From NCBI GenBank assembly GCA_030754885.1, contig JASLZL010000010.1:1-53862 (forward strand): a stretch of 53,862 bases of DNA. Reading direction: 5' to 3'. The position numbers were made by a program, and so were the translations under genes. The DNA comes from Rhodospirillales bacterium (GTDB lineage Bacteria > Pseudomonadota > Alphaproteobacteria > Rhodospirillales > JASLLZ01). This document shows positions 1 to 7,427 of this stretch, piece after piece (position 1 is the stretch's first letter; the number at the start of each line of letters is the position of its first letter). The notes below the pieces were generated by a model. That model saw only the letters and a list, made by a program, of their open reading frames with translations, was not told where the DNA came from and searched no databases.

Positions 1-335
1 GCGGCCTTTCTCCACCACGCAACGACCTTAGAGACATCCCTGTTGATTCCAGTGCCCTCGTCGTACATGACGCCGACATTGTATTGCGCGACCGGATCGC
101 CTTCCTCTGCCAGCTTGGTCCAGTGTTGCAACGCGGTTTCAAATTCACCTTGCTGATAGGCGCGCCATCCTTCCATGAAATCGGCTTGAGCGGGCGTGGT
201 GAGGCAAAGGAGAACAAGGGCGGCGGCACAAAACCGGGCGATATAATGTCTTCGCGGCGACGGGAAGGGTAGCCGATAAAAGCAGTTCTGACTTATCGCC
301 TGGAAGGATCTTGCAGGGGCGGCTCCAATGAGCAA
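1..335 (-). CDS. Sel1-repeat-like secreted protein, N-terminal part (cut by window edge)
   Basis: The reverse strand is open from about position 335 to the window edge. It encodes a basic stretch (RRHYIARF), a hydrophobic core (AAALVLLCL) and a signal-peptidase-like site (TTPAQA-D), then a TPR/Sel1-type repeat containing GWRAYQQGEFETAL, AEEGDPVAQYNVGVMY and DEGTG. Sel1-like repeat proteins are usually periplasmic or secreted scaffolds; the partner here is unknown. The 3' end of the gene lies outside the window. The start is a problem: no ATG or GTG is in frame before the signal peptide. The only conventional start I see is a TTG at 333-335, which leaves an unusually long n-region. A start lost by mutation or a sequencing error is possible. 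Confidence 0.6.
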   Translation of the reverse strand, partial: MLIGAAPARSFQAISQNCFYRLPFPSPRRHYIARFCAAALVLLCLTTPAQADFMEGWRAYQQGEFETALQHWTKLAEEGDPVAQYNVGVMYDEGTGINRDVSKVVAWWRKA

Positions 336-524
336 ATCTGGGATTCCCAATACGGGAGGCAGCCTAAATACGCGGCATGCCAAATCTGATTGTTACGCGA
401 ATTGGCCTTGGCGTCGAGATAGGGCGGCGCCGGCCACATTAATTAGTAATGAAGACTATTCTCTCCCAATCGCGCTAAGGGTTGGCATTCTATGTATCAT
501 GGGAGAGTAAGTCTATCGATTCTG

Positions 525-554
525 AATGTCTGCCTTGGGTCATAAGCGGACGTT
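525..554. repeat. Imperfect palindrome, unit 1
   Basis: The left arm AATGTCTGCCTT (525-536) faces AAGCGGACGTT (544-554) across a 7-nt loop, with one mismatch-type substitution and a bulged C. It matches the second unit at 571-599 in sequence and layout, sharing a pattern close to AATGTCYGCTT / AAGCGGACATT. The pair looks like a dispersed intergenic palindromic repeat, not a terminator, because no T-run follows on either strand. Confidence 0.5.
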
Positions 555-570
555 TAGCGTCTCCCTTCCG

Positions 571-599
571 AATGTCCGCTTTCGGGGGTAAAGCGGATA
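571..599. repeat. Palindrome, unit 2
   Basis: AATGTCCGCTTT (571-582) and AAAGCGGATAT (590-600) form a hairpin whose inner 8 bp (TCCGCTTT / AAAGCGGA) pair perfectly around a 7-nt loop. It lies 16 bp after unit 1 and belongs to the same motif family. Confidence 0.55.
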
Positions 600-684
600 T
601 AAATCATGCGGTGTAACCGATCCCGCATTTACAATGCCATGGGTGGCCAGGAGGGGGTGCGGGACGGTGCCGTATGAATAAACC

Positions 685-2976
685 TCAATCCAGCGAGTCG
701 TACGCCGCCAGGGCCGCCATGTTCACCGCGTCCGAGACGTTGGCACTCCACGGCACGATTTGGGCCGGCTTGGTGAGGCCCTTGAGAAGCGGACCGATGA
801 CCGTTCCGCCACCCAGTTCGTTCACCAAATTTGTGGAGATATGGGACGAGTGCAGTCCCGGCATAACGAGGACGTTGGCGGGACCGGAAAGGCGGCAGAA
901 GGGGTAGTACGCCAGAAGCTCCGAATTGAGGGCCACATCGGCGCTCATCTCACCGTCGTACTCGAAATCCACCTTGCGCGAATCGAGGATGGCCACCGCC
1001 TCGGCGACCATCTGGGAGCGCGGCAGGTTGGGATTGCCGAAGTTGGAAAACGAGACCAGCGCCAAGCGTGGCTCATGGCCCAATTGGCGCGCCACGGCCG
1101 CCGTTTGAATGGCGATCTCGGCGAGTTCCGCCGCCGAGGGCAGTTCATGCACGGCGGTATCGGAGAGGAACAAGGTCCTGCCCGGCGCCAATAACAGGGT
1201 CAACCCGAAGACAAGGTGGCTGGGCTGGGGATCAAGGACCCGCGTGATCTGCTCGAGAGCGACGTAATAGTTGCGCGTCAACCCCGTTACCATGGCGTCG
1301 GCGTGGCCCAGCGCCACCATGCAGGCGGCAAAGACGTTGCGGTCCTGATTGACCATGCGCTGGCAATCGCGATACAGCACTCCCTTGCGCTGAAGCCGCT
1401 TATAAATGAAATCCATATACTTGCCCGTCGCCGTCGAGAGCTTGGCGTTGTGAATTTCCAGGGCTTCCGTTTTTGATAGGCCAAGCCGCTCCAAGGCGGC
1501 GCGCACCCGGTCCTCGCGCCCGATCAGGATCGGCGTGCCATAGCCCGTGTTGCGGAAGGCGATGGCGGCACGGATGCTCTTGTCTTCTTCGCCCTCGGCG
1601 AAGACGACCCGGCGCGGATTGGCCCGGACGGCGTCGAAGATGGCCTGCAGGCTGCCCGACGTCGGGTCGAGGCGGGCCGACAGCTCATTGCGATAGGCCG
1701 CCATGTCGGTGATCGGTTTGCGGGCGACGCCGGTCTCTATGGCCGCCTTGGCCACCGCCGAGGGCACGGCGACGACGAGGCGCGGATCGAAGGGTGCCGG
1801 AATGAGATAGTCCGGACCGTAGTGAAGATGGCGCCCCGAATAAGCCGCGTCGACCTCGTCGGGAACGTCCTCGCGCGCCAAATCGGCCAGGGCACGGGCG
1901 GCGGCAATCTTCATCTCGTCGTTGATGGTCGAGGCGCGGACGTCGAGCGCGCCCCGAAAGAGGTAAGGAAAGCCAAGAACGTTGTTGATCTGGTTGGGGT
2001 AGTCGGATCGTCCGGTGGCGATGATGGCGTCGTCGCGCACCGCCATGATGTTTTCGGGCGTGATCTCGGCATCGGGATTGGCCATGGCGAAGACGATCGG
2101 CCTTGCGGCCATGCTTTTGATCATCTTCTTGGTGAAGGCGCCCTTCACCGACAATCCGAAAAGGACGTCGGCACCCTCAACCGCCTCAGCCAGGGTGCGT
2201 ACCTTGGTCTTGGCGGCAAGGGCTTTCTTCCACTGGTTCATGCCCTCCTTGCGCCCTTGATAGATGACACCCTTGGTGTCGCACAGCACCACGTTCTTGC
2301 GCGGCAGGCCCATGACGATAAGAAGCTCGATGCAGGCTATGGCGGAGGCACCGGCGCCATTGACCACAAGACGCGTCTTCTTGATGTCGCGGCCGGTGAG
2401 GTCAAGGGCGTTGATTAGTCCGGCGGCAACAATGATGGCGGTGCCGTGCTGATCGTCATGGAAAACCGGGATATCCATGATCTCGCGCAGGCGCTGCTCA
2501 ATGACGAAGCATTCCGGCGCCTTGATGTCTTCCAGGTTGATACCGCCGAAGGCGGAGCCCAGAAAACGGACGCAGTTGACGAACGCGTCGACATCTTCGG
2601 TATCGACCTCAATATCGATTCCATCGATGTCGGCGAAGCGCTTGAACAGCACCGCCTTGCCTTCCATAACCGGCTTGGCAGCCTGGGCACCGAGATTGCC
2701 GAGGCCCAGGACGGCGGTCCCGTTAGATATCACCGCCACCAGATTGCCTTTGGACGTGTAGTCGTAGGCCAGAGCCGGGTTCTTGGCGATCTCGAGACAC
2801 GGCGCGGCGACGCCCGGCGAATAAGCAAGCGACAGATCGCGTTGCGTGGTTAGGGGCTTGGTGGCACGGATCTCCATTTTTCCCGGCCGGCCCGAGGCGT
2901 GCATTTCCAGCGCCTCCTTGTCGGTGACGTGTTCGGGATGGTCGTCTTTGCGCTTGGATTGGGTTTTACGGGCCAT
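685..2976 (-). CDS. maeB: NADP-dependent malic enzyme with phosphotransacetylase-like domain
   Basis: Oxidative decarboxylation of malate to pyruvate in the cytoplasm. The 763 residues match the long MaeB form. The malic-enzyme half has AYSPGVAAPC (51-60), NGTAVLGLGNLG (85-96), the acidic/His site VFHDDQHGTA (171-180) and a nucleotide-binding VVNGAGASA (204-212). From about residue 435 (SGSLQAIFDAVRANPRRVVFAEGEEDKSI) follows a phosphotransacetylase-like domain to the C terminus. In characterised MaeB proteins this domain is regulatory (acetyl-CoA sensing) and lacks Pta activity; that is family knowledge, not seen here. The ATG is preceded by GAGGGG. It overlaps the upstream small gene by 11 bp, so the two are probably co-transcribed. 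Confidence 0.95.
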   Translation of the reverse strand: MARKTQSKRKDDHPEHVTDKEALEMHASGRPGKMEIRATKPLTTQRDLSLAYSPGVAAPCLEIAKNPALAYDYTSKGNLVAVISNGTAVLGLGNLGAQAAKPVMEGKAVLFKRFADIDGIDIEVDTEDVDAFVNCVRFLGSAFGGINLEDIKAPECFVIEQRLREIMDIPVFHDDQHGTAIIVAAGLINALDLTGRDIKKTRLVVNGAGASAIACIELLIVMGLPRKNVVLCDTKGVIYQGRKEGMNQWKKALAAKTKVRTLAEAVEGADVLFGLSVKGAFTKKMIKSMAARPIVFAMANPDAEITPENIMAVRDDAIIATGRSDYPNQINNVLGFPYLFRGALDVRASTINDEMKIAAARALADLAREDVPDEVDAAYSGRHLHYGPDYLIPAPFDPRLVVAVPSAVAKAAIETGVARKPITDMAAYRNELSARLDPTSGSLQAIFDAVRANPRRVVFAEGEEDKSIRAAIAFRNTGYGTPILIGREDRVRAALERLGLSKTEALEIHNAKLSTATGKYMDFIYKRLQRKGVLYRDCQRMVNQDRNVFAACMVALGHADAMVTGLTRNYYVALEQITRVLDPQPSHLVFGLTLLLAPGRTLFLSDTAVHELPSAAELAEIAIQTAAVARQLGHEPRLALVSFSNFGNPNLPRSQMVAEAVAILDSRKVDFEYDGEMSADVALNSELLAYYPFCRLSGPANVLVMPGLHSSHISTNLVNELGGGTVIGPLLKGLTKPAQIVPWSANVSDAVNMAALAAYDSLD

Positions 2977-3436
2977 TGTTTTTCCCCTCGTGCGTATGGA
3001 CGTTTTTGCCGCCGTGATCGGTCAGGATACGGATGGCGGTGCTTTCCCTCTCGCTGTCGTCGGCGCGGACCCAGAGAATGAGACCGCCTGCCTCAAGCGA
3101 GCGGGCAAAATCTTCGGTGTGCGGGCTTGAGGTGACTTCGTCGATAATTTCCTTGGCGGCGACACTGCCGACGGCGGCCGCTACCAGTCCGGCGATGGTG
3201 GCCGACATCGGGCCGCCGGCCAGCAGGACGGCGCCGGACGCCACCAACGGCACTTCGTACTTGATCTCCCCGACCAGGGCCGTCAGAACGTCACGCCACG
3301 GCTTGCCTCGATGTCCCGCCGCATCAATCGATTCGTGGGAGCCGAGTACGCTGAGGTCTACGCGTTCGAACCCGGACGCCGTCAATGCCTCGACGGCGGT
3401 CTCGAAACTTTCCCGGCCGGCGAACAAACCGACCAC
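2966..3436 (-). CDS. Small stress-protein-like hypothetical protein
   Basis: A 156-residue protein beginning with a beta-alpha pattern (GLFAGRESFETAVEALTASGFERVDLSVLG) that resembles the N-terminal domain of YflT/general-stress-type proteins. A glycine/alanine-rich hydrophobic segment follows (GAVLLAGGPMSATIAGLVAAAVGSVAAKE), then a second beta-alpha unit (ARSLEAGGLILWVRA). The middle segment could insert in a membrane or pack as a helical hairpin. The start is GTG; codons upstream in frame keep the same character (VVISDASREVVGLF) but offer no ATG, GTG or TTG. It overlaps the maeB start by 11 bp. Family assignment is tentative and no function is proposed. Confidence 0.7.
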   Translation of the reverse strand: MVGLFAGRESFETAVEALTASGFERVDLSVLGSHESIDAAGHRGKPWRDVLTALVGEIKYEVPLVASGAVLLAGGPMSATIAGLVAAAVGSVAAKEIIDEVTSSPHTEDFARSLEAGGLILWVRADDSERESTAIRILTDHGGKNVHTHEGKNNGP

Positions 3437-3596
3437 TTCCCGGCTGGCATCAGAAATGACGACACCTCGGCTCTCGGGTTTCCGTTTCGCGGGCCAAAAA
3501 CTATAAACCGTGAAGGCCTCTGTTTCATAGCCCCGGACGGTCCCGCCGTGCTATCTTTCGCATCCTTAAGAATAAACCGCGAGCGCCTTTCTGACC

Positions 3597-6299
3597 TTGA
3601 CACAGATCACGACATCGCCCGAAAAAAAGTCCCCCGCGCCGCTGTCGAAAACGGCGGGCGCCATCACGCCGATGATGGTCCAGTATCTGGACGTCAAGCG
3701 TCACCACCCCGACGGCTTGCTGTTCTATCGCATGGGGGATTTCTACGAGCTGTTCTTCGACGACGCGGTGGCCGCCGCCGGGGCGCTGGACATCACCCTG
3801 ACCAAGCGCGGCAAGCACCTGGGCCAGGACATCCCCATGTGCGGCGTCCCGGTGCACAGCCACGAGGTTTACCTGCAACGGCTCATTCGGGCTGGCTTCA
3901 AGGTCGCTGTGTGCGAGCAAACCGAGGACCCGGCCGAGGCCAGGAAGCGTGGCCCAAAGGCAGTGGTACAGCGCGCGGTCGTGCGCGTGGTGACGCCGGG
4001 CACCTTGACCGAAGACACGCTTTTGGACGCGCGTCGGCACAACTTCTTGGTTGCCTGCGCCGAAGCCGCGGGGGGTCTTGGCCTGGCCTGGCTCGACATC
4101 TCGACCGGGTCTTTCACCTTGCAGCCGGTGGCCAAGGGCGAACTCGGCGCCGCCCTGGCACGCCTCGACGGCGGCGAGATTCTGGTGCCTGAGAACCTGG
4201 CCCAGGACGCAAAGCCGGGCAACCCGTTCGAAGACTGGCGCGACCGCTTGACGGCGCTGCCGAACAGCCGCTTCGACAGCGACAACGGCCGGCGCCGGTT
4301 GGAAGCCCTCTATGGCGTGGCGACGCTGGACGCCTTGGGCGATTTCTCACGCGCCGAATTGGCCGCCGGCGGGGCGCTGATCGACTATGTGGCGCTGACC
4401 CAGAAGGGACACATGCCGCGCATCGCTCCGCCTCGCCGACTTATCCAAGGTGCGGTGATGGAAATGGACGCCGCCACAAGGCGCAACCTGGAGCTGACGG
4501 AGACCCTTGGCGGCGAGCGCCGGGGCAACCTGCTTTCGGTCATCGACCGCACCGTCACCGGCGCCGGCGCGCGCCTGTTGGCGTCGCATCTGGCGGCACC
4601 GCTGACCGAGCCGGCGGCCATCGGCCAGCGCCTCGACATGGTCCAGTTCTTCGCCGAGGACGAACCGCTGCGCGATGCGCTGATCGAGAAGTTGCGCGAT
4701 TGCCCCGATATAGAGCGCTCCCTGTCGCGCTTGACCCTCGGCCGCGGCGGGCCCCGGGACTTGGCCGCCGTGCGCGACGGACTGGCGCTGACCGCCGAGG
4801 TGCGCCAGACCGTGGCGGGTGGACGCGCAGCGTCGCCGCCCGAGGGCATCGAGGACTGCGTCGCCGGGTTGGGAGCGCACGGCGAGATTGTCGACCGCTT
4901 GGCCCGCGCCCTGGCTCCCGAGCTGCCGGTCAACGCGCGCGACGGCGGTTTCATTGTGCCGGGCTACGCGCCGCAAGTGGACGAACTGCGCACGCTGCGC
5001 GACGAAAGCCGGCGCCTCATTGCCAACCTGCAAAGCCGCTACGCCGATGAGACCGCCATCCAGGCCCTCAAGGTGCGCCACAACAAAGTGCTCGGTTACT
5101 TCATCGAGGTGCCGGCGCGCCAGGCCGACAACATGCCGACGGGCGAAGACAGCCCCTTTATCCACCGCCAGACCATGGCCAACCAAGTGCGCTATTCGAC
5201 CGTTGAGTTGGGTGAGCTGGAAGGACGCATCGGGCGCGCCGCCGACCAGGTCCTGGCCTTGGAGTTGACCCTGTTCGAAGAACTGGTGGCCGACGTTACG
5301 ACACGGGCCGCCGAGGTGGCTCTGGCGGCCGCTGCTTTGGCTCGCCTCGACGTGGCATCCGCCCTGGCGCGCCTTGCCGCGGACCGCCGCTACTGCCGTC
5401 CGGTGGTCGACGACGGTTTGGAGTTTACGGTCGTGGCGGGACGCCACCCAGTCGTCGAGGCGGCCCTTGAAGCGGGTGACGGCGGCGCCTTCGTCGCCAA
5501 CGATTGCACCCTCGGCGAGACCTCCACGGACAGCGGCCGCCTGTGGCTGCTGACGGGTCCCAACATGGCCGGCAAGAGCACATTTCTGCGCCAGAACGCG
5601 CTCCTCGCCATCCTCGCCCAGATCGGTGCCTACGTGCCCGCCGCCGAGGCCCGTATCGGTGTCGTCGATCGCCTGTTCTCGCGCGTTGGGGCGGCCGACG
5701 ACTTGGCCCGCGGGCGCTCCACTTTCATGGTCGAGATGGTGGAAACGGCGGCCATCCTCAACCAGGCGGGACCAAGGGCGCTTGTCATCCTTGACGAGAT
5801 CGGACGCGGCACGGCCACCTTCGACGGCCTCTCCATCGCCTGGGCGGTGGTCGAGCACCTGGCCACGGTCAACCGCGCGCGGGCGCTGTTCGCCACCCAT
5901 TATCACGAGCTGACGGCGCTGGCGGCGCGCCTTGATGCGCTGGCCTGTCACACCATGCGGGTCAAGGAATGGAAAGGCGACGTGGTCTTCCTCCACGAAG
6001 TCGCGCCGGGCGCCGCCGACCGCTCCTACGGCATCCACGTCGGCAAGCTGGCGGGCCTGCCCGGCACCGTCGTGGCGCGCGCCGAAGAAGTCCTGAAAAA
6101 CCTGGAGCAAGGCGAGCAGTCGGGAACCCTGACCCGCCTTGCCGACGACCTGCCGCTTTTTTCCGCCGGTGCCGGTCGGGTGGACGAAGCCGAACCGTCG
6201 GCCCTGGAAGAAGCCCTGGCCGAGGTGCGCCCCGACACTCTGACGCCCAAGGACGCCCTGGAATTAATTTATCAGCTGAAGGCCCTGATGAGCGAATGA
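3597..6299 (+). CDS. mutS: DNA mismatch repair ATPase MutS
   Basis: Recognises mismatches and starts methyl-directed-type repair with MutL. The 900-residue product has the mismatch-reading motif [11 protein letters not shown] near residue 43, the connector and core/lever regions, the clamp, and a C-terminal ABC ATPase with Walker [10 protein letters not shown] (about 655) and Walker [17 protein letters not shown] (about 730). The C-terminal tail ([14 protein letters not shown]) is typical of MutS tetramerisation segments. The frame opens at a TTG. The next ATG lies inside the conserved TPMMVQYL motif, so an upstream start is needed. It stands alone on this strand, divergent from the stress-protein/maeB pair. 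Confidence 0.97.
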   Translation: MTQITTSPEKKSPAPLSKTAGAITPMMVQYLDVKRHHPDGLLFYRMGDFYELFFDDAVAAAGALDITLTKRGKHLGQDIPMCGVPVHSHEVYLQRLIRAGFKVAVCEQTEDPAEARKRGPKAVVQRAVVRVVTPGTLTEDTLLDARRHNFLVACAEAAGGLGLAWLDISTGSFTLQPVAKGELGAALARLDGGEILVPENLAQDAKPGNPFEDWRDRLTALPNSRFDSDNGRRRLEALYGVATLDALGDFSRAELAAGGALIDYVALTQKGHMPRIAPPRRLIQGAVMEMDAATRRNLELTETLGGERRGNLLSVIDRTVTGAGARLLASHLAAPLTEPAAIGQRLDMVQFFAEDEPLRDALIEKLRDCPDIERSLSRLTLGRGGPRDLAAVRDGLALTAEVRQTVAGGRAASPPEGIEDCVAGLGAHGEIVDRLARALAPELPVNARDGGFIVPGYAPQVDELRTLRDESRRLIANLQSRYADETAIQALKVRHNKVLGYFIEVPARQADNMPTGEDSPFIHRQTMANQVRYSTVELGELEGRIGRAADQVLALELTLFEELVADVTTRAAEVALAAAALARLDVASALARLAADRRYCRPVVDDGLEFTVVAGRHPVVEAALEAGDGGAFVANDCTLGETSTDSGRLWLLTGPNMAGKSTFLRQNALLAILAQIGAYVPAAEARIGVVDRLFSRVGAADDLARGRSTFMVEMVETAAILNQAGPRALVILDEIGRGTATFDGLSIAWAVVEHLATVNRARALFATHYHELTALAARLDALACHTMRVKEWKGDVVFLHEVAPGAADRSYGIHVGKLAGLPGTVVARAEEVLKNLEQGEQSGTLTRLADDLPLFSAGAGRVDEAEPSALEEALAEVRPDTLTPKDALELIYQLKALMSE

Positions 6300-6312
6300 G
6301 CGCCGCGCCCGC

Positions 6313-7329
6313 TCAGGTCTCCGTCATCAGCACCGCGGCGCCTTCGATGCGGCCAGCACGCAGGTCGTCAAGCGCCCGGTTGGCGTCGGCCAGGGGATAG
6401 GGCTGGACGGTGGTACGCACCGGCACCTGGGGTGCGAGGGCCAGAAAATCGAGGCCGTCCTGGCGCGTCAGGTTGGCGACCGAGACGATTTCGCGCTCAC
6501 CCCACAAGAGGTGATAGGGGAAGGCTGGGATGTCGCTCATGTGGATGCCGGCCGCGACCACCCGGCCGCCCGGCCTGACGGCCTTGAGCGCGGCGGGTAC
6601 CAGGGCGCCGACCGGGGCGAAAAGGATGGCCGCGTCAAGCGCGTCGGGCGGCGTCTCGTCGGAGGCCCCGGCCCAAACAGCACCGAGGCTCAGCGCGAAT
6701 TCCTGTGCCTGTGTATCCCCCGGCCGGGTGAAGGCAAACACCTGGCGTCCTTCGTGACGCGCCACCTGGATGACGATATGGGCGGCGGCACCGAAGCCGT
6801 AGAGGCCAAGGCGCTGAGGATCGCCGGCCTTGCGCAGCGCGCGGTAGCCGATCAGGCCGGCGCAGAGCAGCGGCGCCGCGTCCGCATCGCCATAGGCGTC
6901 CGGGATGGGAAAGCAATAGCGCGCATCGGCAAGCGCATATTCGGCATAGCCGCCATCGATCTGATAGCCGGTGAAGCGGGTGTTCTCGCACAGGTTTTCC
7001 AGACCCACCCGGCAGAACCGGCAGCGCCCGCAGGTCCATCCCAGCCACGGAATACCGACCCGCTCGCCCGTGCCCAGGCCCTCAACCCCCTCCCCTGTTT
7101 CGACCACGCCGCCCACCACTTCGTGGCCGGGCACCAGGGGCAGCTTGGGCTCGGTCAGCTCACCATCGACAACATGGAGATCGGTGCGGCAGACGCCGCA
7201 GGCCGCAACCTTGACCAGGACCTGGCCCGCCGCCGGCTCGGGGCGGGCAATCCGTCTCAGGCCAAGCGGCCGTTCCGCGCCGTCAAGCACCATGGCGCGC
7301 ATGGTCGCGGCGGTCTTGGTCGCACCCAT
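6313..7329 (-). CDS. Zinc-dependent alcohol dehydrogenase family protein
   Basis: A medium-chain zinc alcohol dehydrogenase. The catalytic-zinc motifs are CGVCRTDLHVVDG and PGHEVVGGVVETGEGV. The structural zinc site is CGRCRFCRVGLENLC. The nucleotide-binding glycine motif is LYGFGAAAHIVIQVARHEG, the variant seen in a subgroup of NAD(P)-dependent, often broad-specificity alcohol dehydrogenases. Substrate cannot be told from sequence. I chose ATG 7329 (MGATKTAATMRAMVLDG); ATG 7302 is possible and closer to the usual family start. It is convergent with mutS (14 bp between stop codons) and divergent from glnD. Confidence 0.88.
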   Translation of the reverse strand: MGATKTAATMRAMVLDGAERPLGLRRIARPEPAAGQVLVKVAACGVCRTDLHVVDGELTEPKLPLVPGHEVVGGVVETGEGVEGLGTGERVGIPWLGWTCGRCRFCRVGLENLCENTRFTGYQIDGGYAEYALADARYCFPIPDAYGDADAAPLLCAGLIGYRALRKAGDPQRLGLYGFGAAAHIVIQVARHEGRQVFAFTRPGDTQAQEFALSLGAVWAGASDETPPDALDAAILFAPVGALVPAALKAVRPGGRVVAAGIHMSDIPAFPYHLLWGEREIVSVANLTRQDGLDFLALAPQVPVRTTVQPYPLADANRALDDLRAGRIEGAAVLMTET

Positions 7330-7427
7330 GAGCGGAAGTGTACGACGGCAACCCCAATGGCGAAAGGGGATGCGGGCCGGGGGTGCTTGCCTATATAAAG
7401 AACGCGGCGGCAAATCGGGGACCCCCC

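Larger units (their letters stand above)
336..684. other. Gene-poor gap with palindromes
   Basis: This stretch holds no coding region I can support; the short open frames show no recognisable protein features. It contains the two related palindromes annotated at 525-599 and an 8-bp inverted repeat (CTCTCCCA at 461-468, TGGGAGAG at 500-507) with a long loop that may be chance. It is the 3' flank of maeB, yet I see no classic hairpin-plus-T-run terminator. Confidence 0.6.

Noticed and set aside
461-507. 8-bp inverted repeat CTCTCCCA / TGGGAGAG
   Set aside because: The 31-nt loop and lack of a T-run or nearby gene make a chance match likely.
328-510. 60-codon frame in the left gap
   Set aside because: No Shine-Dalgarno, no conserved character, and mixed base use; more likely chance.
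4347-6110. Long open frame antisense to mutS (587 codons)
   Set aside because: Shadow of a GC-rich gene in an opposing frame: low-complexity His/Gly/Arg/Gln-rich product with no family features, while mutS is certain on the other strand.
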